A stretch of DNA of 64,000 nucleotides, taken from contig AP027925.1 of the NCBI GenBank assembly GCA_036322875.1, forward strand, positions 124,001-188,000, in the 5' to 3' direction. The translations under genes were made by a program, and so were the position numbers. This document shows positions 1-8,735 of the stretch, piece after piece. This DNA is from Paraimprobicoccus trichonymphae. Lineage in GTDB: Bacteria; Bacillota; Clostridia; Oscillospirales; Acutalibacteraceae. How positions within the stretch are numbered: the stretch's first letter is position 1; the number at the start of each line of letters is the position of its first letter. The notes below the pieces were generated by a model that saw only the letters and a program-made list of their open reading frames with translations, was not told where the DNA came from and did no database searches.

Positions 1-173
1 ATATTAATTTATCAAGATATATCAAAATTATCTCGTTAGATCTCAAATAAGGATATATTAGGTTTCAAAAAACGGATTACTTAAAATTTTTAAATTTTAT
101 TATTTTTTGATAATTATTTGTGATATTCTGAAAATTTATACTTTATTAAATGCTGGAATGTACAGGAAACATA

Positions 174-202
174 TTTACAATTTCCAATATTTTTTGTATA
201 AT
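174..202 (+). promoter_or_regulatory. Sigma-A promoter of mtaB, probably leaderless
   Basis: The -35 box TTTACA (174-179) and the -10 box TATAAT (197-202) are separated by exactly 17 bp. The expected transcription start, about 7 bases beyond the -10 box, is at 209-210, only two or three bases before the ATG at 212. No Shine-Dalgarno sequence lies before that ATG. This predicts a leaderless mRNA and excludes the longer upstream start codons. Confidence 0.65.
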
Positions 203-211
203 TACCAGATA

Positions 212-1453
212 ATGAATTTCTTCATAATTACTTTAGGATGTAAAGTAAATCAATGTGAATCTGATTCTATTGCACAGGTTTTAATTAATAACAATTATAA
301 TATATCTGAAAATTTAGCAAATTCGGATATTGTTATATTGAATTCTTGTACTGTTACATCAGAATCTGATAGGAAAACTAAGCAGATAATTAGAAAAATA
401 AAAAGATTAAATCAAGATTGCATTTTAGTTTTAACGGGCTGTATGACTACAACTGAAAATATTTCAGATTTTGTAGATGTTTTAGTTGATAATCGAGATA
501 AAAAAAATATACACGAAAAAATTTTAAAATTTTTAATTAGTGGTGAAAAAAATTTTGTTTTGAAAAATGAATTTAACGTTGATATTTTTGATTATTTGCC
601 TATTTGCAGCAGTATAAAAACTCATACTAGAGCTTTTTTAAAAATTCAAGATGGATGTAATAAATTTTGCAGTTATTGTATTGTTCCTTATGTACGTGCA
701 AAATCTAGATCTAAAAATTTAGACTCAGTATATCAGGATAGTTTAAAATTAGCTAAGTTAAATTACAAAGAAATAGTTTTAACAGGAGTAAATTTAGCAG
801 CTTATGGTTTGGATATAAATACAAATTTGATAGAAGTTATAAAAAAAATTTCTAATATTGATCAAATTAAAAGGTTAAGATTGAGTTCTTTAGGTCCTGA
901 GTTTTTTACAAAAAATAATATAGAAAAATTATCTGAATTTGAAAAATTATGTCCACATTTTCATATTTCTTTACAAAGTGGTTCAAATAAGATTTTAAAA
1001 TTAATGAATAGAAGTTATACAAAAGAATTTTATCTGAAAGCTGTAGAGGAAATATACAAAAAAATTCCAAACTCTACTTTAACTACAGATATGATAGTGG
1101 GTTTTCCAAATGAAACGAATGAGGATTTTTTAGAGTCTTTAAAGACAATTCAGGAAGCTGGATTCTTGAAAGTGCATATTTTCCAGTATTCGCAAAGAAA
1201 AGGAACTAGAGCTTCAAATTTTAAAAATCAAATATCAAAAGAAATAAAATCCGAAAGAACCAAAAAAATGTTTGAAGTTTCTAGATTTGAAAGAGAAAAA
1301 ATTATGAAATTATATAAAAATAAAGAAATGCTAGTTCTATTTGAAAAGAAAAGCGATGAAGAAATTTATGAAGGTTATTCTGAAAATTATATCCCAACTA
1401 AAATAAAAAGTAAAAAAGACATCTGCGGAAAGATAATAAAAACCAAACTATAA
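212..1453 (+). CDS. mtaB: tRNA t6A37 methylthiotransferase MtaB
   Basis: Radical-SAM enzyme that adds a methylthio group to t6A at position 37 of ANN-decoding tRNAs, giving ms2t6A. The N-terminal UPF0004 domain shows the cluster cysteines in TLGCKVNQCES, NSCTVTSESDRKTKQ and LTGC. The radical-SAM domain has the CxxxCxxC motif as CNKFCSYC near residue 149, followed by VPYVRAKSRSK. The C-terminal TRAM-like region is short. The start at 212 is chosen because homologues begin just before the TLGCKVNQ motif and the promoter lies directly upstream; that gives 413 residues, normal for the family. A second methylthiotransferase, miaB, lies at 14 kb; LGCKVNQ and the closer family match separate the two. 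Confidence 0.93.
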   Translation: MNFFIITLGCKVNQCESDSIAQVLINNNYNISENLANSDIVILNSCTVTSESDRKTKQIIRKIKRLNQDCILVLTGCMTTTENISDFVDVLVDNRDKKNIHEKILKFLISGEKNFVLKNEFNVDIFDYLPICSSIKTHTRAFLKIQDGCNKFCSYCIVPYVRAKSRSKNLDSVYQDSLKLAKLNYKEIVLTGVNLAAYGLDINTNLIEVIKKISNIDQIKRLRLSSLGPEFFTKNNIEKLSEFEKLCPHFHISLQSGSNKILKLMNRSYTKEFYLKAVEEIYKKIPNSTLTTDMIVGFPNETNEDFLESLKTIQEAGFLKVHIFQYSQRKGTRASNFKNQISKEIKSERTKKMFEVSRFEREKIMKLYKNKEMLVLFEKKSDEEIYEGYSENYIPTKIKSKKDICGKIIKTKL

Positions 1454-1587
1454 TATATCCTTTCCTCACACCCGTAACAATTGCCTACGGTAATATAACA
1501 CGAGTTTAGTAGAAAATAACATATAAAAAATCTGTCACGAATCTGAATAAAATGGTGATTATAGAAAATCAAAGTAGCAGATTTTTT

Positions 1588-2000
1588 ATGCAAGAAGAGT
1601 TATTAATAGCAATATTTTGTGATGTGGATGAATTTTGTAAAGCATTTTAAAAATATTGTAGAGAAAGATGTTTTCAGGAGAAAGAGAATTTTTTTCAAAG
1701 TTAAGCTTATCGTTATCAGAAATAATGACAATTACAATTTAGTTTCGTCTATTCTATTGCAGATAGTTTAAGTGATTTTGCAAAAACCAAAAGATTATTT
1801 TACAAATTCTGTGAGCTACAATTGTAGGGTTCAACGACCGTAAAGGTTTACAATATTTTAAGAGAAAAATTGTATAAGGTATTTCACGGTAAAAGAGTTG
1901 GCTTTATGAATTTAAACTTCATCATCAAACTCACTTTGTTTGCTGATTCGAGAGATTTAGTTAAGCTAAAAAGTGAAAAAAATACAAGCTCTTAATAAAA
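1588..2000 (+). pseudogene. IS982-family transposase remnant
   Basis: The 5' end reads MQEELLIAIFCDVDEFCKAF and then stops. In other frames downstream come SLSLSEIMTITI and WLYEFKLHH, which correspond in order to the IFCxxDDFCK, LSLSEIMTI and GWxxGFKLH blocks of IS982 transposases. The gene is shortened and carries several frameshifts and stops, so it is inactive. No clear terminal repeats were found. The region between mtaB and this remnant (1454-1587) holds nothing else recognisable. Confidence 0.7.
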
Positions 2001-2067
2001 AAAGATAAAAATTATTATAAACCCACATTTGATGATTTAGTTGATAAAATAACAGAAAAATGTTAAT

Positions 2068-3033
2068 CTAACTTTTTTTCAGATTTTCTGAGATTTTAAT
2101 TCCTAATTTGTTTATAACTTCACTGTTTAAAACTAATTTTGCATCCTCTAGATATTTTATAGGCATTTCTTGTGTTGAATTTTTTTCTTCTAAAATTTCT
2201 ATTGCTTGCTCAGCTGTTAGTTTTCCTAATTTGTAATAATCCATACCGTAAGTTCCTATTGAACCTTTTGATACTACATTAGTTTCTCCACAAACTACAA
2301 ATTTTTTGTTTTCTAAAGCTATTTTAGAAATAGTCGGCATATTTGCAGTAACTAAATTATCTGTAGGAGTGTAAATAGTATCCACAATTTTTATAGCCGC
2401 TTCAGTTATTTGTGCAACTTCCGAAGATTGTGAAAAAGTAAAAACTTGAGTTTCTAAATCTAATTTTCTTGCCTCTTGTATTGCTATATCTGCTTGATAT
2501 TTTGAATTGTCTTCGTTCGAACAATATAAAATTCCGATTCTTTTAATATTGCTGTCCAATTGTTTTATTAAATTTATCTGTTTGTAAACAGGAGCCAAAT
2601 CTGAAGTTCCGGTAACATTTTTTCCAGGTTTTTCGTTAGATTTAACTAAATTTGCCGATGCTGGATCAGTAACCGCAGTAACTAAAATAGGAACTTTACT
2701 AGTCAAGTTGACTACTGATTGAGCAGCTGGGGTAGAAATAGCAAGAATCAAATCACTATTTTTTACCAGCTTACTAGCTATTAAATTACAATTTGAATTA
2801 TCACCTTGAGCATTTTGATAGTCTATTTTTATATTTTCATTATCTACATAACCATTTTCTTTTAGTTTGTCTATAAACCCGTTTCTAGCACTATCTAAAG
2901 CCTCATGTTCAGCCAATTGAATTATGCCGATTCTTATTAAATTACTTTTATATTTAGTGTTAAATAAAAAAATAACACCTATAATTAGTAAAACTATTAT
3001 AGATAATATTAGGAATTTTGATTTAGTTTTCAT
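2068..3033 (-). CDS. ABC transporter substrate-binding protein (PF04392, TrpX-like), copy 2
   Basis: Member of the ABC_sub_bind family, which includes clostridial TrpX-type solute receptors. The N-terminus is a single hydrophobic segment (residues about 7-25, ILSIIVLLIIGVIFLF) with no lipobox cysteine, so the protein is probably membrane-anchored rather than a lipoprotein. Family blocks visible are IGIIQLAEHEALD, FIDKL, IDYQNAQGD, AISTPAAQS, VTAVTDPASA, GTSDL and a late YGMDYYKLG. Its ATG overlaps the TGA of the upstream paralogue (ATGA), so the two are translationally coupled; a GAGGT ribosome site sits inside the upstream gene. No permease or ATPase gene is adjacent. The ligand cannot be named from sequence; aromatic amino acids are the family precedent. 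Confidence 0.85.
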   Translation of the reverse strand: MKTKSKFLILSIIVLLIIGVIFLFNTKYKSNLIRIGIIQLAEHEALDSARNGFIDKLKENGYVDNENIKIDYQNAQGDNSNCNLIASKLVKNSDLILAISTPAAQSVVNLTSKVPILVTAVTDPASANLVKSNEKPGKNVTGTSDLAPVYKQINLIKQLDSNIKRIGILYCSNEDNSKYQADIAIQEARKLDLETQVFTFSQSSEVAQITEAAIKIVDTIYTPTDNLVTANMPTISKIALENKKFVVCGETNVVSKGSIGTYGMDYYKLGKLTAEQAIEILEEKNSTQEMPIKYLEDAKLVLNSEVINKLGIKISENLKKS

Positions 3034-4010
3034 TGTATTACCTCGGCTTGTGATTTCAATTCTTCAGGTATTTTAATATTTAGTTTTTCAATTGTATTTT
3101 TATTCAAAAATAATTTTGTGTTTTCTATATATCTTATAGGCATATTTTCTGGGAAATTTTTCTTTTCTATGATTTCTACAGCTTGATCTGCTGTTATTTT
3201 TCCAAGCTCATAATAATCTATTCCATAAGTTGCCAAAGCACCATTCTTTACACTATTAACTTCACTAGAAATGATTGGTATATTTAAACTAGTAGCAGTT
3301 TTATAGACCAGCGGCATAGAAGAAACTATTAAATTATCATTTGGTACGTAAATCACTTCTACTTTTTTATTTGACATTGAACTAACAACAGACTGTATAT
3401 CGGTGGCTTGCGAAACTGTAAAAATTTCAGTTTGTAAATTTAATTTTTCCGCTTCTTTTAAAGTATTATCAATTTGATCCTTTGAATTTTGTTCACTAGA
3501 ACAATATAATATACCAATTTTGGGTTTATTCTCAAATAATTTATCTATCAAATTCATATATTTCTCAGGTGAAACAAAATCTGAGGTTCCAGTCACATTT
3601 TTACCAGGTTTTGAATTTTTATTTACAAGTCCAGCTTTTTCAGGATCAGTAACTGCAGTAACTAAAATAGGAATTTCATTAGTTAAATTACTTACAGATT
3701 GAGCAGCTGGAGTAGAAATAGCAAGAATCAAACTACTGTTTTTTACCAGTTTATTAGCAATCAAATTGCAATTTGAAATATCACCTTGAGCATTTTGATA
3801 ATCAATTTCTATATTTTTTTTGTCTATATAACCTAATTTCGCAAGCCTATCGATGAAACCACCTCTAGATTGATCAAGGGAATCATGATCTATTATCTGA
3901 ATTAATCCTATTTTAACTAAATTGTTTTTCTTTTTATTAAAAGTAAAAATTAATAATATTACTGACAAAATTATTAATGATATTATAAATATTTTAGATT
4001 TAGATTTCAT
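3030..4010 (-). CDS. ABC transporter substrate-binding protein (PF04392, TrpX-like), copy 1
   Basis: First gene of a two-gene unit with its close paralogue downstream. It has the same architecture: an N-terminal hydrophobic anchor (about residues 6-24) without a cysteine, then IGLIQIIDHDSLDQ, IDYQNAQGD, AISTPAAQS, VTAVTDPEKAG, GTSDF and YGIDYYELG. The duplication is recent enough for long conserved blocks at both protein and DNA level. A GGAG Shine-Dalgarno lies before the ATG. The usual partners, a TrpY-type permease and TrpZ-type ATPase, are not in the window, and the only stray ABC ATPase remnant (32 kb) belongs to another family. Confidence 0.85.
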   Translation of the reverse strand: MKSKSKIFIISLIILSVILLIFTFNKKKNNLVKIGLIQIIDHDSLDQSRGGFIDRLAKLGYIDKKNIEIDYQNAQGDISNCNLIANKLVKNSSLILAISTPAAQSVSNLTNEIPILVTAVTDPEKAGLVNKNSKPGKNVTGTSDFVSPEKYMNLIDKLFENKPKIGILYCSSEQNSKDQIDNTLKEAEKLNLQTEIFTVSQATDIQSVVSSMSNKKVEVIYVPNDNLIVSSMPLVYKTATSLNIPIISSEVNSVKNGALATYGIDYYELGKITADQAVEIIEKKNFPENMPIRYIENTKLFLNKNTIEKLNIKIPEELKSQAEVIQ

Positions 4011-5735
4011 ACCTTAAACTCCATTTTTTTAAGTTTTAAAAAAATCACTTCCATAACAAGTATACACAGAATTTGATTTTCTTTATGATTTTTATTTTAG
4101 TAATTTTGAAAAAAATGTGAAAAGCACTGAAATACATTTTTTTAAATTAATCATATTTTTTTATAATTTCTAAATTATTTTATATTCATTTTAAAATAAA
4201 AACACGTACCAAACAAAAATTAAGAAGGTATTTTTAAAAAACAGAACTATTTTCAAACTGTTTTTCTAAGTTAACTAGAGACTGTTCACATAAAATAAGA
4301 AATCAAATGTAAACTTAAGATAGATAAAATTTATAAATATGATATTGAATTTTTCTTGACGAGTAAAAATACGTTTAAATTTCTTTGATTCCCAGAGAAA
4401 TAAGTTTAATTTTTTTTTTACTTTTATATAAAATTTAGTATAATTTCATGATTTTTTTCGGTTTTTTAGGTGATTTTAAAAGCTTTCTACTTTATGAAGT
4501 ATTGCTACTTTGACCCGAAGAAAGCAAAAATATTACAAGATTCCTTTCACTATAACCAGATCATATTAATTGTTTTGTCCAACTTTTTTTAAAACACAAG
4601 TTTCGTCCAGACGAACAGTTAAATCTAAACAAAAAATTCGTTTTTTTACGTAAAGTACTCCAATTTTTTTGTAAATACACAAAAATATTCTAAACATTTT
4701 TTTATGACAATCTTCGAATTGCGAAACAGTAATATATTTTAATTCAAATTTTTTATTAATCAAAACATCCTCAATTTTATCTTGTCTTCTTAAGTTTTTA
4801 CCAAATTGGAGATTCCTTTTTTCGAGTAGCTCTCGTTCTTTATAAGTTAGTCTGAAACCTTGAGGGCTTTTTTAAAATATTTCACTAATAATTTTAATAA
4901 CTTTCTCTTCTTCTAAAACCTGATAATACGGAACGATGTTCCAAATTTATTCTGCAAGAATAATCACCTCTTTCAGATTACCGTGTAGTTCTCCATAATT
5001 GTTAGACTCTATATCACAACCAAAGTACTTAAATGCGTGATTCCTAAAAAATATGAAAAAAAATTAAGAAAAATCAACAACAACATAAGTTCGGCATAAT
5101 AAGGAAGTGAGTACAGAAATAGTACAAATTTTTTGCAAAACTAGCAATTTATATTTATTTTCACCTTATTATTTATATTTTTATTCAATTGCAATATTTT
5201 TGGATCATCGATTTACTCTTATATAAAACATATACCAATTTTTTCTAACAGCCATTCATTTATAGCCGTTTTCAAAAACATGCAACACTCCTCTCTAAAT
5301 AGGAAAAGAAAAATCTAATTTATCGTATATTATTAAAATACAGTGAAATCATTATGATTTTTTGAAAAAACCATTTAACAAAATATCGCTCTTTGTAAGT
5401 GTGTTTATAATATTCTCTTTTTTTTAATTGGTATCATAAGTTCTGCTGGTGATTATGTTTCTTTCTGGTATATTCAAATTTTGAAAGTGGTATACAATCA
5501 TTATCCATTTTCTTAAGAAATTAAAGTGCTTATGGGGCTTTCTGGGTCTGTGTGAGTCGCTCTATTTTTTTTCAATTTTTAGTCCACGTTCACAATTTAA
5601 TGAACTTTGATGGATGCAGATAAAGGCATCCAAGATGATAACCAACTTTTTATGATTTTTAAAGATAAATTTGATTTTCAAATATAGTATAATATAAAAA
5701 GTTATTTTTTATATTTAGGTAGTGATAAAAAAATT
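4011..5735. other. Long gene-poor interval
   Basis: This 1.7-kb AT-rich stretch holds only the degraded frame annotated at 4566-5043 and a likely folD promoter (a TATAAT-like box near 5690). No RNA gene or intact reading frame was recognised elsewhere in it. Confidence 0.6.
4566..5043 (-). pseudogene. Degraded reading frame of unknown family, possibly a transposase
   Basis: On the minus strand one frame stays readable for about 160 codons with only two stops. It contains HAFKYFGCDIESNNYGELHG, EEEKVIKIISEIF, GFRLTYKERELLEKRNLQFG and finally LTVRLDETCVLKKVG. The LDET block and the mixed charged and aromatic character recall DDE transposases, but I cannot assign a family. Low stop density over this length in so AT-rich a region suggests a former gene. 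Confidence 0.35.
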
Positions 5736-6572
5736 ATGATTATAAATGGGAAGCTATTATCTGAAACCATATTGAAACAAGTAAAAAAGAATGTTTTAAC
5801 TTTAAAAAATGAAAAAAATATAACTCCGGGTTTAGCTGTTGTTATAGTAGGAGATAATTTGGCTTCCACAATATATGTAAATAATAAACAAAAAGTTTGT
5901 GAAAAAGTAGGCATACATTCCGAAAAATATAATTTACCTAAGAATTTTTCTCAAATAGAATTGATAAATTTAATAGAAGAATTAAATAACAATCATAAAA
6001 TTAATGGCATTTTATTGCAGCTGCCTTTGCCAAAACACATAAACGAACGGACTGTGATTGAGTACATAAATAAAAATAAAGACGTTGATTGTTTTAGTTC
6101 ATATAATGTTGGAAATTTAATTTTAGGAGGTCAAAAAGTGTTGCCCTGCACCCCAAGTGGTATAATAGAATTAATTAAATCTACAAATACTGAAATTTCA
6201 GGCAAACATTGTGTGATAGTTGGTAGAAGTAACATAGTTGGGAAGCCTTTAGCACTTATGTTATTGCAAGAAAATGCTACTGTTTCGATATGTCATAGTA
6301 AAACTGTAAATTTGGAAAATTTAACTAAACAAGCTGATATTTTGATAAGTGCAGTTGGGAAACCAAAATTTATAAAAAAAAATATGGTAAAAAATAATTC
6401 AATAATAATAGATGTTGGAATTAACAGATTAAGTAATGAAAAAATTTGTGGAGATGTAGATTTTGAAGGTGTTTTTGATAAGGTGTCTTATATAACACCA
6501 GTTCCGGGTGGAGTTGGACCTATGACTATTGCAATGCTTATGAAAAATACTTTAAACTTAACATTAATTTAA
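5736..6572 (+). CDS. folD: Bifunctional methylene-THF dehydrogenase / methenyl-THF cyclohydrolase FolD
   Basis: Interconverts 5,10-methylene-THF, methenyl-THF and 10-formyl-THF with NADP(H), in cytosolic one-carbon metabolism. At 278 residues it has normal length. Visible motifs are YVNNKQKVCEKVGI with the catalytic lysine (around residue 50), GILLQLPLP, NKDVDCF (usually KDVDGF), PCTPSGI, the nucleotide-binding VGRSNIVGKP and the signature PVPGGVGPMTIAMLM near the C-terminus. The gene stands alone, with a TATAAT-like -10 box about 45 bases upstream. All key residues are present; only the G-to-C change in KDVDGF is unusual. Confidence 0.95.
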   Translation: MIINGKLLSETILKQVKKNVLTLKNEKNITPGLAVVIVGDNLASTIYVNNKQKVCEKVGIHSEKYNLPKNFSQIELINLIEELNNNHKINGILLQLPLPKHINERTVIEYINKNKDVDCFSSYNVGNLILGGQKVLPCTPSGIIELIKSTNTEISGKHCVIVGRSNIVGKPLALMLLQENATVSICHSKTVNLENLTKQADILISAVGKPKFIKKNMVKNNSIIIDVGINRLSNEKICGDVDFEGVFDKVSYITPVPGGVGPMTIAMLMKNTLNLTLI

Positions 6573-7008
6573 AAATATAACAGTATTAGCTATGATATTA
6601 TTTTGGAATATAATCATGTGAGATGAAATTTTGGTATAATAAAAACATAAAAATAGTAAATGAGATTTTCGAAACAAAAAAATCTCAAAGTGCATTGAGT
6701 ATATAGTTAAATAACAAGATAAATCGAATATTCAAAAAATTAATCATTAAAAAGAACACGACAAAGAACATCCATGTATTGACCTTTCAATTAGCTGAAG
6801 GTCCCAAGTATGTTCTTAATTTTGCACTATTTGAGGTTTCCTATAATCTCTATTTTTACGTGTTATACAGCAACATTATGATTCCATATTTTAGCGGTTT
6901 TTGCATTTGTTAAAATAAATTTAATTTAAAAGCAATAACATATAATTATTTTCTTTAACATATATTTTAGAAATAGCTAAAAAGAAAATAAAAATAAGGA
7001 GTTTATGT
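6573..7008. other. Intergenic region with possible promoter of the next gene
   Basis: No gene recognised. Near its end (about 6900-6950) a TTGCAT-like and a TATAAT-like box precede the AAGGAG site of the gene at 7009. A short TTTAGCGGTTTTT stretch at 6887-6900 resembles the 5' end of the PRE repeat but is too short to call. Confidence 0.4.
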
Positions 7009-7860
7009 ATGTTGAAAAAAGTCACAAATAAAATTATATTACCATTTGTAATAGCACTAGGTGTAGTGCCAAATTATTTCCCTGTTCTTGTTGATGTGAG
7101 AGAATCTAATGGAGAAACAATTTATATTATGGATACAGATCATAATGAAATTCGCAGAGGCAAAGATATTTGGGATATATATAAGGAAACTCATAAAAAT
7201 GAATTTACCATAATTCATGAGAAGAGAGTAACTATTTACAAGCGAGGAAATCAAAATAAAGAATGTTGCCTAGTTACGCCAAAAAAGATTAGCTTTGGAG
7301 ACATATTTGATACTTTCTTTTTTAAAAAGTTGAAAGCTTTTTGGAACAGTCTATTTGAAGACAAAATGTTTAAATTTGAAATGCCTGTACCAAATTCAGC
7401 TCTACCATTTAAACTTATTTTTAATGATAACAATTGCATCGCTGCTGAAAAATGGTTAAATTTAAGAGAATTTATGTCATTAGGCAATTCCATAGGGGGA
7501 GAACATTGGAATTTTATGTGGTCAAATGGAAAAAATGTAAGAAAATTTATAGAAGATAATTCATATTTTCATATTGATAGTGAACACGGTAAAATTTATT
7601 ATTGTGAATCAAGTACAAGAATGTACTTTCTAAAGTTTAACTATGAAAATAACGGTATAACAACCTTGGATACTAACAGGAAGATAGAAGCAGATTTACC
7701 TAGTCCAAAATTAAAATTAATTTTAATGTGGCAACCCTGTGGAACAGAAATACCGCTGGCTGCTAAATTATTCATGGCAATTAACTATTTAAACCCAATC
7801 TTATTCGAAGAATTTTCTGAGTATAACAAAATCATACAAAAAAATCAAGCAAAGTCTTAG
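7009..7860 (+). CDS. Putative exported protein of unknown function
   Basis: 283 residues with no recognised domain. The N-terminus MLKKVTNKIILPFVIALG followed by VVPNYFPVLV looks like a signal peptide or anchor (lysines, then about 17 hydrophobic residues). The rest is soluble, rich in aromatic residues and lysine, with WLNLREFMSLGNSIGGEHWN in the middle and a proline-bounded C-terminal helix EIPLAAKLFMAINYLNP. A good AAGGAG ribosome site precedes the ATG. A degraded minus-strand frame just downstream (8285-8660) ends in a similar PVPLATAYLTY block and may be a decayed relative. Function unknown. Confidence 0.65.
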   Translation: MLKKVTNKIILPFVIALGVVPNYFPVLVDVRESNGETIYIMDTDHNEIRRGKDIWDIYKETHKNEFTIIHEKRVTIYKRGNQNKECCLVTPKKISFGDIFDTFFFKKLKAFWNSLFEDKMFKFEMPVPNSALPFKLIFNDNNCIAAEKWLNLREFMSLGNSIGGEHWNFMWSNGKNVRKFIEDNSYFHIDSEHGKIYYCESSTRMYFLKFNYENNGITTLDTNRKIEADLPSPKLKLILMWQPCGTEIPLAAKLFMAINYLNPILFEEFSEYNKIIQKNQAKS

Positions 7861-8284
7861 AAAAAATAAATATAAAAAAATTATAAAAATGAATAGATAA
7901 AAAACGTGGTAGCAACCAAACAGAAATAATAGAAAAAATTAATAATAAAAGCGAATAAATAGTAAAGCGGAAGATTAAAGTCTTAATGGCGATAAAAAAC
8001 TTATCATAAATATTGAGTTGTTGCTACTGATAATGTTCCAAAACAAAATTTTAAAATTTTTAAATCAAATCGTGGATAAAATCTAAATGCCTTAGTATTT
8101 TCAATATTAATTATATTAATTTTTTTAAATTTAACGTATTGTATCAATTATTATATCATTGATTACTTGTCATTGTCTTATTTTTTAAGTCTATTCACAT
8201 GAAACAAAAACCAAAAAAACAAACCGCTTGATTTTCAAAAATAAACGATTTACCAAAGTTGCACTATTTTTACCTTTAGTTTTT
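7861..8284. other. Intergenic region
   Basis: AT-rich, with no reading frame, RNA gene or repeat that I can support. Confidence 0.4.
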
Positions 8285-8660
8285 ATAAGTCAAATAAGCT
8301 GTGGCTAAAGGCACAGGATTGGCACTTTTACAAAAATTGTGTTCTAACTCATAATACTTTACGCCATCTCTGCACCCGTAAATCTCTGGAGACACAACAT
8401 TTATATATCTATTTATAACAGTACAATTTTTAGCGATTTATATACGCTTTTCAAACTATGGTCTAACAACTATAAGATATATTTCAATAATGTTAAATTT
8501 TTTTGCCTTATATTTTTCCACACACCACGTAATAAAACAAGAAAAATGTTTAAAAAATTCTTTAACAATTTTAACAGTTTTAATTTTAATTTTGACTGTT
8601 TTACCGTTTGCTAATATATTTGATTTACCAGCGCTAGAACAATCATATCGCTATACTAAA
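8285..8660 (-). pseudogene. Degraded gene fragment of unknown family
   Basis: The minus strand reads NRYINVVSPEIYGCRDGVKY and YELEHNFCKSANPVPLATAY followed by a stop, with no internal stop in the last 46 codons. An upstream part of the same frame (TVKIVKEFFKHFSCFITW) is interrupted by two stops. The amino-acid composition looks coding. It loosely resembles the C-terminal part of the exported protein at 7009-7860. Family unknown. Confidence 0.4.
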
Positions 8661-8735
8661 TCATAACCTAATTATTTTAATAGATGTTACCAGTAAATTT
8701 TTCAAATTTTAAATTACACTAAGAAATTTTCTAAA

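Noticed and set aside
1387..1593. 68-codon minus-strand frame after mtaB
   Set aside because: Overlaps the mtaB end and the IS982 start; no ribosome site or family.
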